From Rutidosis leptorrhynchoides (lineage: Eukaryota; Streptophyta; Magnoliopsida; Asterales; Asteraceae): a DNA stretch of 64,000 nucleotides. Shown here in pieces: positions 24,793-36,884 of this stretch. The notes beneath the pieces were generated by a model. That model worked only from the letters and a program-made list of their open reading frames with translations, did no database searches and had not been told where the DNA came from. Location: assembly GCF_046630445.1 (NCBI RefSeq), contig NC_092339.1:78701501-78765500 (forward strand), written 5' to 3'. Made by a program: the position numbers and the translations under genes. Position 1 is the stretch's first letter. Each line of letters begins with the position of its first letter.

Positions 24793-25089
24793 AACCTACA
24801 GGTCAGTTTTCAGAAACTTGTTTTGGCCATAACTTTTTGACCGTAGCTCCGTTTTTGATGAATCAAATATCATTGGAAACGTAATAAGATTTTCTTTCCA
24901 ATGGTAAGGCTTTGAAACATCAACACAAACTTTATTTGGGGTTGAAAAGATACGTACACACCTTGTCACTTCAGACAACGTCTAGTTTCCTTCGACGTTC
25001 GAGCAAGCAACATGTACGTGCTTCGTACACTTCATACACGCATCGTACACCATAAATACATTATGTACATTAAGTATTTGGGTCTTACA

Positions 25090-25103
25090 TCTCTCCCCCA
25101 CTT
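25090..25103 (-). other. G2 polypurine tract
   Basis: The complement of the plus-strand bases is AAGTGGGGGAGAGA, directly against the left LTR. This marks that LTR as the 3' one. Confidence 0.8.
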
Positions 25104-27014
25104 AAACTCGATCATGTCCTCGTGATCTTCTCCACTTAACCAATCCGGACCTACTCAACGGTCCTCAATCATAAGTCCCAATACGAACTTTCCTAGACAA
25201 TTCTTCCCAATGAATCACCTTTAACAACTAAAATCGTCACCCGCGATTTATCAAAACCACAATCCGAGCACTAAAACCTGCTCAATTCCCCATATCGGGA
25301 AAAACTCAACCAATCTCGTACCGAGATATCAATTCCTTAACGCACCTTTACCAAGGACGACGCTAAAAGCGACCAAGTCTCAACCTAAAGTCAACAATCC
25401 GAACGTTGAAAATCGAACCACATGAATCCTTACGGATTACACTTACCGCTAAACATCCTTTGTAGTGTGCAATACAACCAATACGCCACTATCCTAACAT
25501 CATAAGCAACGGCTAAAACCAAAAGCGCCCAAAACGACTATGGCAACGCTAATCCTAAGGTGTCCAAAATCGACTATTGTCACGCCCGTAACAACATGTG
25601 AGCGAAACACGGCTATCGCCTCACTAATCCCACGACATGGTCCTCACGACCCCACCATCGGAGTATAAAACCACCGTTAGTTCACACAACATGGTCCTTA
25701 CGATCCCACCATTGGCGTATAAAACAACCAATAGATCACACATCCAACAACATGAAGGCTGGCAGAAAACTACACGCGACCCACTTCCCAAATCTCAACA
25801 CCGGATAAAGTCAGCGGACCCCGTCAACGGTCATGCTTTACCGATATAACACTACACCCATGATGAAGTCAGCGGACCCCGAAGGTCATGCTTCACCAAT
25901 CAACGATCTCATGATGAAGTCAGCGGACCCCGAAGGTCATGCTTCACCAATCAATGATCTCATGATGAAGTCAGCGGACCCCGAAGGTCACGCTTCATCA
26001 ATCACTAATACCATGATGAAGTCAGCGGACCCCGAATGTCATGCTTCATCAATCAACGCCCTTTTGGCCTCGAACGACAAGTAGCGTAACATCGCGCTCT
26101 GCTATGCCATAGTGAATCCTAACGGATACCACTAACCACTCACACAATCGAGCAAGAACCACCTATATCAAACATAGGCACAAAACAATAATTCTCTAAA
26201 AGAGGATCCGATACGCACATCCCTTAACCGGGGGATTTCACCTTGCTCACCATACCCGTCCATTATCTCTCAACAAGATTTACCACATTACTACCTTGGT
26301 GATATTTCAAATCCAAAATCATAAGTACAATTTAACCGAAATTGTACCCTTCCACAAATCGACCAAATCTAGGTCCCGACACAAATTTCGGATCTACCAA
26401 AAGCATTGACCGAAATCTCACACTAAAACCTCCTCGTGCGGGAGTGTAACTCCCCCACTTGGAATTACGTTCCATAACCGCATCTCGTGCACCCGTACAA
26501 TGCTACCAAAGGTAGACTTTACCAATAATTGGGTTCACACGGCCCATCACCATGTCTTGCTCCAACTTTGAGCATACCAAGGATCCTAACCTATCCTTAA
26601 ACACTTCGAACGAAAAGTGTACCACAAATTACACGACTAAACACTCGCAATCATCCAATTGCTTTAGTTTGTCGAATTTCACCCGATCACTCATGAACCT
26701 AAGGGTTTCACTTCGGTACCCTAAGTACAATGTAACCGTAACACAATCGGAGTCGAACACCACGCTAGTAGGTATAAAAAGGCACCTAATGTCGCGTCAT
26801 GTAGACTCCTTTACCAACATGCATCGAGATCAACACTCGATTTCAAGAGTTTCAATCCACCCGACGAACCTCATGGTTCATCAACTTCAACACGAAAGCG
26901 AACATGCGCTTAACGACCAAACACCAAAACCCATTTTCATGGTTTGGTAGAACATTTCCCAAATACTAAGGAATGCTTGGTTGCACCAAGTCTTACGCCT
27001 TTCGCCCGACAATC
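25104..27014 (-). other. G2 3' internal region, no recognisable gene
   Basis: About 1.9 kb between the polypurine tract and the insertion site of element N. No domain was recognised on either strand. It includes an imperfect duplication of about 56 bp (25630-25740, around ACATGGTCCT(C/T)ACGA) and a 51-bp tandem array (listed separately). Confidence 0.55.
25801..26060. repeat. 51-bp tandem repeat, four full copies plus a diverged one
   Basis: The unit contains ATGATGAAGTCAGCGGACCC and GAAGGTCATGCTTCA. Full copies start near 25859, 25910, 25961 and 26012, and a diverged one precedes them at about 25801. The period is a multiple of three and the plus frame reads MMKSADPEGHASPINDL repeatedly. 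The host element is on the minus strand, so this is probably a minisatellite and not a protein. Confidence 0.88.
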
Positions 27015-28571
27015 AAACATGTAATGACCCGGAAATTTCCGACCAAATTTAAACCCTAAGCTTTATATGTCTCCGACACGATAAGCAAAATCTGTAAATT
27101 TGAGTCTAGAAAGTTTGAAATCTATATTTAGATAATCAATTACCCTATGACCATGCCTGACGATTCACGAACAATTATGTGCATTAGATATATAACACTT
27201 TACCTGAACGTATTTTGCTTAAATATAAGTTTATTTTAGTTAGCGACGAAATTACAAGATAATATCAACGGATTGATTTATCAAGTACATTGTATATATT
27301 AAAAGTAATTATAGGTTAAAGTATAGTTATTACTTTCTTTATTAAAAAAAAAAATAATTATAAAATAAAATAATAATGATAATAATAATAAATATTATTA
27401 TTAAGATTAAAACCAGTATTAATGTTACTGTAGATATAAAAATTTGATTATTATTATCATTATTATTATAATTAGTAACAAAATTTTAATTAGTATTATG
27501 ATTATTATTGTTATTATTATCAAGAATAAAATTACTATTATCAGTTTTATAGTTAATATCACTATTATTCCTTATTAATATTATAAATACTATAAAAGTA
27601 ATTATTATTAGTATTATTATTATAATTACAATTAAAAATATTATTATTACACTATTTTTTTTTTATTTTTATAATATTACTATTATTATAGATTATTACT
27701 GATATAAGTAAAATTATTAATTATAAATAATATTTATATAAAATCATTCATACGAAATCAATTGCTACATAACACGATCGTTGTTGTCAAATTTGATAGA
27801 TAACTGTATCAATTATTGTACATATCAGTATCTGCTTTTTATTCTCTTGTTTTTATCCCCTTGTCTGAGTAGATACGGTTGATACCTCTTCCTCTATTAA
27901 ATCCACGATTTTTTTTCTTGATTGTCAATTAGAATCATTCAGCTTAATACTCTTCAAACACTTATAGCTGATATTATGTAAAAAGAAAAAGAAAAAAAAA
28001 AGAAATAAACCACCGCCGGTATCACTGTTCGTGACCAAGGACACCCAGAACTTGAATCCGAACGAAAATTCAAAATGTGTAAATGCAGTCTCGTTAGGAA
28101 TCGTTTACTTAATCTAACTGCAAAATCCTAAACTCCAATTCTTTCTATCAAATCTCAATTTTCGAGTCAAAGTTTATGATTCAAAAAGTCAAACAATGTT
28201 CTTCGGTCAAATTTGTGAAATCTGTTAAGATTTAGGTTCAATTGATAATTTTAGTGTATTCTAAAGATCATTTGAGAGATAATTCATGTAGATCACAAAG
28301 TCTCAAAACGCTCCAAACGCGAAATCAATTTTTTTTTTTTTCTCTTACAACCGTCCAACAGCAACAGGTTCTTTTCTTTTATTTTTTTTATTTTTTTTTA
28401 ATTAATCACATATAAGTAATCATATACTGGATATTAAGTTTTAGATTGATTTTGTAAATCACTATTTGGTTTTGGTTGAGTTTGGATCCGAATGATTGAG
28501 TATTGAAGAAGAAGGAGATAAACAGCACGGTTTATAATTATTTTGAGTCGAATAATAACAGAAAGACAATA

Positions 28572-28650
28572 CAGCTTGGATGGTTTGGGTGTTGGGTCAC
28601 TTAACGTGAGGTCTAGGGTACGATCCCAGGCCTGAGCTGTTTTTTTTTGG
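28572..28650 (+). other. tRNA-like module in the element N 5' LTR
   Basis: TTGGATGGTTTGGGTG followed by GGTACGATCCC (B-box-like, about 28618-28628), then a run of nine T at about 28640. Next come 'tttgaggtagact' and a (TTA)n tract, the same order as at 15046-15140. It is repeated in the other LTR near 35114-35192, where one base of the box region differs (CCCAGG versus CCCGGG). Confidence 0.4.
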
Positions 28651-28693
28651 GAAACCCTTTCTTTGAGGTAGACTTTAAATATCATTATTATTG

Positions 28694-28696
<3 letters not shown>

Positions 28697-28739
<43 letters not shown>
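28697..28739. repeat. (TTA)n microsatellite, element N 5' LTR
   Basis: A triplet run after the tRNA-like module. The matching run in the 3' LTR (about 35238-35290) is longer, one of the few differences between the two LTRs. Confidence 0.9.
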
Positions 28740-28741
<2 letters not shown>

Positions 28742-29822
28742 AACATAATTTTTAAGACTATTATTATTATTATTATTGTTATTAACATTAGTAATAGTAT
28801 TATAATTAAGAATATTATTAGTAGTGTTTCTTTAAAAATATCACTTTTATTAAAATCATCATTTTATATAAAAATTGTCACTTCTAGTATTATTAATATT
28901 ATAAATTAAGTAATATCATTTTTCTTATTCATATTTAGGTAAAGTATAATTTTTTTTATTAAAATTCTCATAATTATTAAAAAAAAATTTTAAAAATGTT
29001 CATTTTCATCAATATCGTTATATTATAACATATAGACAAAATCGGGTACTAATTCTATATAAAATACAACAACAAATATATATATTATATAATTAATAGG
29101 TGAAATTATGTGATTTCCATTATATATTTTAATAGATATACAATTAATATAGGTTCGTGAATCGAAGGCCAACCTTATACTTGATCAATGATGTTATATG
29201 TATTTTTACTACAAAATACATTAGGTGAGTATATAGTCCCACTTTTAAACTCTAAGTATTTCGGGATGAGAATACATGTATTTTATGTTTTACGTTATGG
29301 ACACAAGTAACTGAAAAATATATTCTACGTTGAGTTGTACCACTGGCATACTTCCCTGTAGCTTGGTAACTGTTATTTACAGCGGTATTGTAAACGCGAA
29401 TCCTGTTGATAGATCTATCGGGCCTGACAACCCCAACCGGACTGGACGACCAGTATTCAACGGTTGCACAGTACTTCGTTTCGTGACTACACTTGGTACG
29501 GTGTAGTAAGATTTCTTAATAAAGGGAATATGCGACGTGATTAAATGTTAAGTATGGTTACCAAGTGCTCAACCACTTAGAATATTTTTATTAAAATGTT
29601 TACATATGAAATCTTGTGGTCCATAGTTATAACGCTGCTAGCATCAAACCTATATATCTCACCAACTTTATGTTGACGTTTTAAAGCATGTTATTCTCAG
29701 GTACGAATTAAGTCTTCCGCTGTGCATTTGCTCATGTTAAGGACATATCTTGGAATCGATCATTGCAATGGAACCAAATGTTGATGACTTCGTCCAGGAG
29801 GATGAGGACGGGTTGTTACAGT

Positions 29823-29834
29823 TGGTATCAGAGC
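29823..29834 (+). other. Element N primer-binding site
   Basis: TGGTATCAGAGC, two bases after the LTR, is complementary to the 3' end of plant initiator-Met tRNA. It is the standard primer site for gypsy and copia elements. Confidence 0.9.
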
Positions 29835-32800
29835 GTTGGTCTTAGTGAACCAGGTCTTGCCTTAGTGTGTCTAACTGTTAGTCGTTTAGATGCATTAGTG
29901 AGTCTGGACTTTGACCGTGTTTACATGTCAAAACTTTTGCTTATCATTTCTAGTCGGAAATCATCTGCTTATCATCCTTAGGAAATTGCATGCTTATCAT
30001 TCTTAAGTCTAGACACGTCTTACTGCATTCAGTGCATCGATAGTGTATAGACAAAATTCATATCTTAGCGTATCTGATAATCCATATCTTAGCACATCTG
30101 TAGACTTGCCTGACATATGCCGTAGGTTCCTCTGTAGTCTATGAAATCTTTAGTATTATATATATAGATATTTTATATAGCTAGAATATCATCCGATATC
30201 CGAAAATCATTTCACATCGAAGATCCATTCCATCCACCAAATTGTCCTCTTAACGATGAACCTGGAGCACTTACCGGCGAACCTATTCGAAACACCATTT
30301 TCTCACTCATTTCTAGAGTATCTCGTCATGATTACATACTATCCCATATTTCGAATCTTGTTCATTCTCTCGTTCCAACCGTCAATCATCCCGGTATAAT
30401 AGAAGAAGTCAACGAGCTTCACGCTCGGGTAGTGGCTTTAGAAAATCTGGTGCGAAGGTTACAAACACCAGCGGCAGTACCGGCAGCATAACCAGTATTT
30501 CCAGCAACATCAACATCGCAATCTTCAGTACCAGCACCATCAACAGCATCATCATCATCAACGTCAATGGTATCCTTATCACCCTCAAACCACAACCCCG
30601 TCGTAAATCTCAACATCACAAATTACACCTCGAGTATAATCACCGTTCTACGTATCGCTCTATCCACTTTATTTTCGTTCTACATATCGTTCTACATTGA
30701 TTATCTTCGAATTATGTACCATTTTACCTTATTACCTTCGTTCAATATGACGACTAAGTAATCTCTAATGCTTTAGAGATTATGTAATCTAGTATTAATG
30801 ATAAATCAGATGAGTTTTTGACTCATTAAATCCATGATTACATCCGATGGAAATATATATGCAAGTATATTTTCATAAAGATTGTAAGTAAAATTCTTTT
30901 GTACAAACTGTTAATGGTGAAAATATTTTAACGGGTAGGTAATACCCGAGGAATATTTAGATTTCACATTAATCAGCTACACGGTACATTCTTTGACTCT
31001 GATTCAACAGTCAGTCACTATCCTACTTGTATCCATAGATATACGTATCCGTTCACCACAGAATCCATTTTCGTTCAATTTCATATTTGGATTTTGACCT
31101 ATCAGAATCCAACAAGTGGCATAATGAAGAAAAACATTGGACAAAATAAAATTTGTTAGAAACAAACGAATTAACTAATTGAAATTTTGTTAAGAATCTA
31201 CGCTAACTGTTCCAGCTAACTGTTCCTAGCTAACTGATTACATTTTATTTATCGCAATTTAATTATCGCAATTTTATTTATCGACAATTAATTTCTGTTA
31301 TTTATTTTACGCCCTTTAAATATCGGGACACGTATACAAGGTTTTGACATATCATATCGACGCATCTGTATATATTATTTGGAATAACCATAGACACTCT
31401 ATATGCAGTAATGCGGGAGTTAGCTATACAGGGTTGAGGTTGATTCTCAAATAATATATATACTTTGAGTTGTGATCGACACTGAGACCGGTACACGGGT
31501 CACGATACGTATTATTTAATTCGAATATTAAATATTAAATTATATATGAATCATTGAACTATTGAACTATCGGACTATTAGACTGCTAACTATGGACAAG
31601 TAAAATGAATTAAAATACTGATTATAACATATGAAACTAAACAATTCTTCAAGTTTGCCACTTAATTTCACCTTAAACCTCATTTGTACCTCGACAATTA
31701 CAATCCGCGTTCAAATCATTCATGATTCTTGAAAATACCTCAATCGAGAAGTTGAACCAACCGCACCTCATATATGGAAGAAAAGATTCTTGCATATAGT
31801 TATGCACCTGAAAACTCTCGGAATCTGAGTCAACGTTTAACACGTAGCAGTGTTAATTCCTTTAGTGTTATTATTACCCAAAATAATTTAGTAATCCTTT
31901 TCAAAGTGGCAAATTGTGTCACAGCTCCAGCAAGTCAACTTCGACTTTTCAGTCGGACTAACCTTACTATAACCTTGATATATACATTGTCTTTCCGCCT
32001 TCGTTACCGGAGAACCCATTATTATTCCACCAGATTATCATCAGCGTTTAATCATCTAAAAACACAATTCTTCCGAAACTATTTTGGTTTGATAACCGAT
32101 GACCCAAATCCATTAACTTTGAAAATGCTGTCGAAGTAGCATGTTATAGAAGGTCTTAATGACCAAAAGTTAATGATAAAAGAAGGAAGTGTTAGGAACG
32201 TTCGATAGAAAATTTGGTACTGAAAACCGGATTGAACAAACCAAGAAGGAGACTCTGAACAAATTACAAGGACTAAACTTGTACATAAAGGATTATGACG
32301 ATTCTGTAGCGAACACCTTGCTTCTGAATCGAAACCCTTACGGGTAAATCTTCATCATCATCCTTCGACATTAGAAATTCCAAGATATTATCATATCTTT
32401 TATTATAAATATCCTCAATATTTCTGAAGATATTTTCACAACTATTCTTATCCGAGATCATGTATCTCTCCGTAACATCTGTATTATAACATAAAAGAAA
32501 CTGTGTTAGTTTCTAAATTCTGAAACCTCCAAATTTAAAATATGAATGTTTTGAAGTAGTGTTGGGAACTGATGCATGAATTAGTTTAATATAATGACAC
32601 TTGATCAACGTCATTATATTACAGTAAGTCAAGTTGAGTTTTTAATGGAATGTGATGATTCACAGTACCATCATCATGTGCCATATTACACGGCTCTTAC
32701 ATTCTATATAAATTCTAAGAATATCAAGAAAATATTTCTTGATGATTCAGTCTTTTCTAATGTATTCTGGTAAATTAACAAATCAAAATCGTGCCATTAC

Positions 32801-33562
32801 CATTTCTTTCTAAGAGCATTAGCTATGTTCATTCCAAATTTCATACCTACGAATCCCGGATCATTGTTCGCTTGACTCGAAGTCGGGGAGAGAAAACAAA
32901 AGCATGAGGCTCCGAAAAATAAGGGAAGATATAAAACCCAACAACAACCCCGAAATCACAAACCGTGTATATCGATGCAGATAGCGATATAAAGACACGG
33001 GAGAACTAGAAACACTATAAACACAAGAGTATAGTAGAAGTAGATAGATTCTTCTGAGGTAGATGAAAAAGGAGAATGGCAGATGTGAAATTAAGAGTAT
33101 ATCAAGGATTAGAATGGGATGGAGCATATTAACGAATGTCTTAAAGTAGGAATTAAGGAGAAAAAGTAGAAAATGTGAATTGTGAAAAATGAGGAAACGA
33201 AGGAGTAGATTTATAGTAAAGTATTCGACAAAGAAATCAAAACAGATCGCCGCATTAAAACAAAGAAGATCCTGATCGCCAAAGAACCAAGTCCTATTAC
33301 GTAAGATTTTCTTTAAATCCCTTAAATCCCGGAAATCAATCATACCCACGACATCGGTTAAGAACGAATCCATATTTACTCATTTCACTCTTTTGTGATA
33401 ACTTCACTCGTACGCTTCGTCTGATTGAATCATTTAGTCTATATCTCTCAATAATGATAAAACTCCATTATTACCTCATATTCGTCATAAAAACATTCCT
33501 ATTATTATCCATAATGACCTCTATCAAATTTCGGGGACGAAATTTCTTTAACGGGTAGGTAC
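29835..33562 (+). other. Element N internal region, no pol
   Basis: No reverse transcriptase, RNase H or integrase motif is visible on either strand. The part from about 30190 to 30620 has weak coding character (an ALENLVRRLQ-like helical segment followed by Ala/Pro/Ser/Thr-rich sequence) and may descend from a gag. The frame at 31774-32139 (121 codons) shows no domain. The last 700 bp resemble positions 1-705 and end in the polypurine region GGGACGAAATTTCTTTAACG before the 3' LTR. Confidence 0.6.
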
Positions 33563-35235
33563 TGTAATGACCCGGAAATTTCCGACCAAATTTAAACCCT
33601 AAGCTTTATATGTCTCCGACACGATAAGCAAAATCTGTAAATTTGAGTCTAGAAAGTTTGAAATCTATATTTAGATAATCAATTACCCTATGACCATGCC
33701 TGACGATTCACGAACAATTATGTGCATTAGATATATAACACTTTACCTGAACGTATTTTGCTTAAATATAAGTTTATTTTAGTTAGCGACGAAATTACAA
33801 GATAATATCAACGGATTGATTTATCAAGTACATTGTATATATTAAAAGTAATTATAGGTTAAAGTATAGTTATTACTTTCTTTATTAAAAAAAAATAATT
33901 ATAAAATAAAATAATAATGATAATAATAATAAATATTATTATTAAGATTAAAACCAGTATTAATGTTACTGTAGATATAAAAATTTGATTATTATTATCA
34001 TTATTATTATAATTAGTAACAAAATTTTAATTAGTATTATGATTATTATTGTTATTATTATCAAGAATAAAATTACTATTATCAGTTTTATAGTTAATAT
34101 CACTATTATTCCTTATTAATATTATAAATACTATAAAAGTAATTATTATTAGTATTATTATTATAATTACAATTAAAAATATTATTATTACACTATTTTT
34201 TTTATTTTTATAATATTACTATTATTATAGATTATTACTGATATAAGTAAAATTATTAATTATAAATAATATTTATATAAAATCATTCATACGAAATCAA
34301 TTGCTACATAACACGATCGTTGTTGTCAAATTTGATAGATAACTGTATCAATTATTGTACATATCAGTATCTGCTTTTTATTCTCTTGTTTTTATCCCTT
34401 TGTCTGAGTAGATACGGTTGATACCTCTTCCTCTATTAAATCCACGATTTTTTTTCTTGATTGTCAATTAGAATCATTCAGCTTAATACTCTTCAAACAC
34501 TTATAGCTGATATTATGTAAAAAAAAAAAGAAAAAAAAAAAGAAATAAACCACCGCCGGTATCACTGTTCGTGACCAAGGACACCCAGAACTTGAATCCG
34601 AACGAAAATTCAAAATGTGTAAATGCAGTCTCGTTAGGAATCGTTTACTTAATCTAACTGCAAAATCCTAAACTCCAATTCTTTCTATCAAATCTCAATT
34701 TTCGAGTCAAAGTTTATGATTCAAAAAGTCAAACAATGTTCTTCGGTCAAATTTGTGAAATCTGTTAAGATTTAGGTTCAATTGATAATTTTAGTGTATT
34801 CTAAAGATCATTTGAGAGATAATTCATGTAGATCACAAAGTCTCAAAACGCTCCAAACGCGAAATCAAATTTTTTTTTTTTTTCTCTTACAACCGTCCAA
34901 CAGCAACAGGTTCTTTTCTTTTATTTTTTTTTATTTTTTTTAATTAATCACATATAAGTAATCATATACTGGATATTAAGTTTTAGATTGATTTTGTAAA
35001 TCACTATTTGGTTTTGGTTGAGTTTGGATCCGAATGATTGAGTATTGAAGAAGAAGGAGATAAACAGCACGGTTTATAATTATTTTGAGTCGAATAATAA
35101 CAGAAAGACAATACAGCTTGGATGGTTTGGGTGTTGGGTCACTTAACGTGAGGTCTAGGGTACGATCCCGGGCCTGAGCTGTTTTTTTTTGGGAAACCCT
35201 TTCTTTGAGGTAGACTTTAAATATCATTATTATTG

Positions 35236-35292
<57 letters not shown>

Positions 35293-36371
35293 AACATAAT
35301 TTTTAAGACTATTATTATTATTATTATTGTTATTAACATTAGTAATAGTATTATAATTAAGAATATTATTAGTAGTGTTTCTTTAAAAATATCACTTTTA
35401 TTAAAATCATCATTTTATATAAAAATTGTCACTTCTAGTATTATTAATATTATAAATTAAGTAATATCATTTTTCTTATTCATATTTAGGTAAAGTATAA
35501 TTTTTTTTATTAAAATTCTCATAATTATTAAAAAAAAAATTTAAAAATGTTCATTTTCATCAATATCGTTATATTATAACATATAGACAAAATCGGGTAC
35601 TAATTCTATATAAAATACAACAACAAATATATATATTATATAATTAATAGGTGAAATTATGTGATTTCCATTATATATTTTAATAGATATACAATTAATA
35701 TAGGTTCGTGAATCGAAGGCCAACCTTATACTTGATCAATGATGTTATATGTATTTTTACTACAAAATACATTAGGTGAGTATATAGTCCCACTTTTAAA
35801 CTCTAAGTATTTCGGGATGAGAATACATGTATTTTATGTTTTACGTTATGGACACAAGTAACTGAAAAATATATTCTACGTTGAGTTGTACCACTGGCAT
35901 ACTTCCCTGTAGCTTGGTAACTGTTATTTACAGCGGTATTGTAAACGCGAATCCTGTTGATAGATCTATCGGGCCTGACAACCCCAACCGGACTGGACGA
36001 CCAGTATTCAACGGTTGCACAGTACTTCGTTTCGTGACTACACTTGGTACGGTGTAGTAAGATTTCTTAATAAAGGGAATATGCGACGTGATTAAATGTT
36101 AAGTATGGTTACCAAGTGCTCAACCACTTAGAATATTTTTATTAAAATGTTTACATATGAAATCTTGTGGTCCATAGTTATAACGCTGCTAGCATCAAAC
36201 CTATATATCTCACCAACTTTATGTTGACGTTTTAAAGCATGTTATTCTCAGGTACGAATTAAGTCTTCCGCTGTGCATTTGCTCATGTTAAGGACATATC
36301 TTGGAATCGATCATTGCAATGGAACCAAATGTTGATGACTTCGTCCAGGAGGATGAGGACGGGTTGTTACA
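33563..36371 (+). repeat. Element N 3' LTR
   Basis: A 2809-bp near-identical copy of 27020-29820, followed by the duplication AAACA (36372-36376). Confidence 0.92.
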
Positions 36372-36651
36372 AAACATCACCATAGGGTACCATTAGGAAC
36401 GTCACCCATATCAATAACATGCACAACACCGTTGAGACTTTAAGGGTCTCACTCAAACGAGCTTAACAACCCGATACCAATCAAAATGCTTAAGCACCCA
36501 AGGATTCGCACCATAGGATCAAGGCACAACACACCACTTATACACTCTGCGAGAGCAAATCGGAACCATAAACGTAAACTGCCCGCTTGCTACGAATTAT
36601 CTCCAACGGAGAATAAAGTTTAACTAAGACTTACGCACACACCGCATGTTA

Positions 36652-36884
36652 TTACAAACGAACAACATATAATTTCGTACTAAAAGTACCTGATGTAGAA
36701 CTGTTGGGCTTCCGTGCTCCACTTCCCATCATGTATTCGCACTCTAAACTCCTAACCCGATCGTCATGCGATTCGAAACACTCTGACTTCTTGTGTCCCT
36801 CCATCCGGCAAATGAAACACCTGATTGAGTTTAAAGGCACCACCGTACAATCTTGTGCCAAATGACCCCGTTCCCCACACTTAA
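36652..36884 (-). pseudogene. G2 gag remnant, downstream part with zinc knuckle
   Basis: The minus-strand translation contains the rest of a CCHC knuckle (GERGHLAQDC) and a second knuckle, CFICRMEGHKKSEC (C-x2-C-x4-H-x4-C). These are nucleic-acid-binding motifs of gag nucleocapsid. The element C insertion falls inside the first knuckle. The upstream part of this frame is at 45336-45694. Fossil. Confidence 0.7.
36696..36884 (-). repeat. Host flank (G2 gag) duplicated at 42840-43027
   Basis: About 188 bp of G2 gag sequence directly beside the left LTR of element C. An almost identical copy (about two differences by eye) sits beside the right LTR, on its internal side. The whole block 36696-39193 (flank plus LTR) therefore reappears as 42840-45335. 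Confidence 0.88.

Larger units (their letters stand above)
22439..25089 (-). repeat. G2 3' LTR (left copy, 2.65 kb)
   Basis: On the plus strand it begins TGTAACACCCCAGCCCG and ends GGGTCTTACA. It carries a 57-bp tandem array (23252-23595) and two pairs of GC-rich dyads (22503-22535 and 24760-24792). The TA tract at about 23155-23172 is short, compared with over 100 bp in the other LTR. Confidence 0.9.
27020..29820 (+). repeat. Element N 5' LTR
   Basis: TG...CA ended, followed at once by the primer site. Landmarks shared with the X-type LTRs: GACCCGGAAATTTCCGACCAAA at the start region, a triplet-rich zone, a tRNA-like module (about 28575-28650), GGTTCGTGAATCGAAGGCC near 29152, and CTTCGTCCAGGAGGATGAGG near the end. 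Confidence 0.92.
27020..36371 (+). mobile_element. Element N: very young, non-coding Ty3/gypsy-like LTR element
   Basis: LTRs of 2801 bp (27020-29820) and 2809 bp (33563-36371) begin TGTAATGACCCGG and end GGGTTGTTACA. The duplication AAACA lies at 27015-27019 and 36372-36376. The LTRs are nearly identical: by eye only about four substitutions plus length changes in homopolymers and triplet runs, so the insertion is recent (likely below 0.1 million years at usual rates). The internal region is only 3742 bp, with an initiator-Met primer site and a chromovirus-like polypurine end but no pol. It looks whole for a non-autonomous (LARD-like) element that would need enzymes supplied by another copy. 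Confidence 0.92.

Noticed and set aside
31774-32139. 121-codon frame in element N
   Set aside because: No recognisable domain, no sign of a leader. It lies in a non-coding retroelement interior, so I do not call it a gene.
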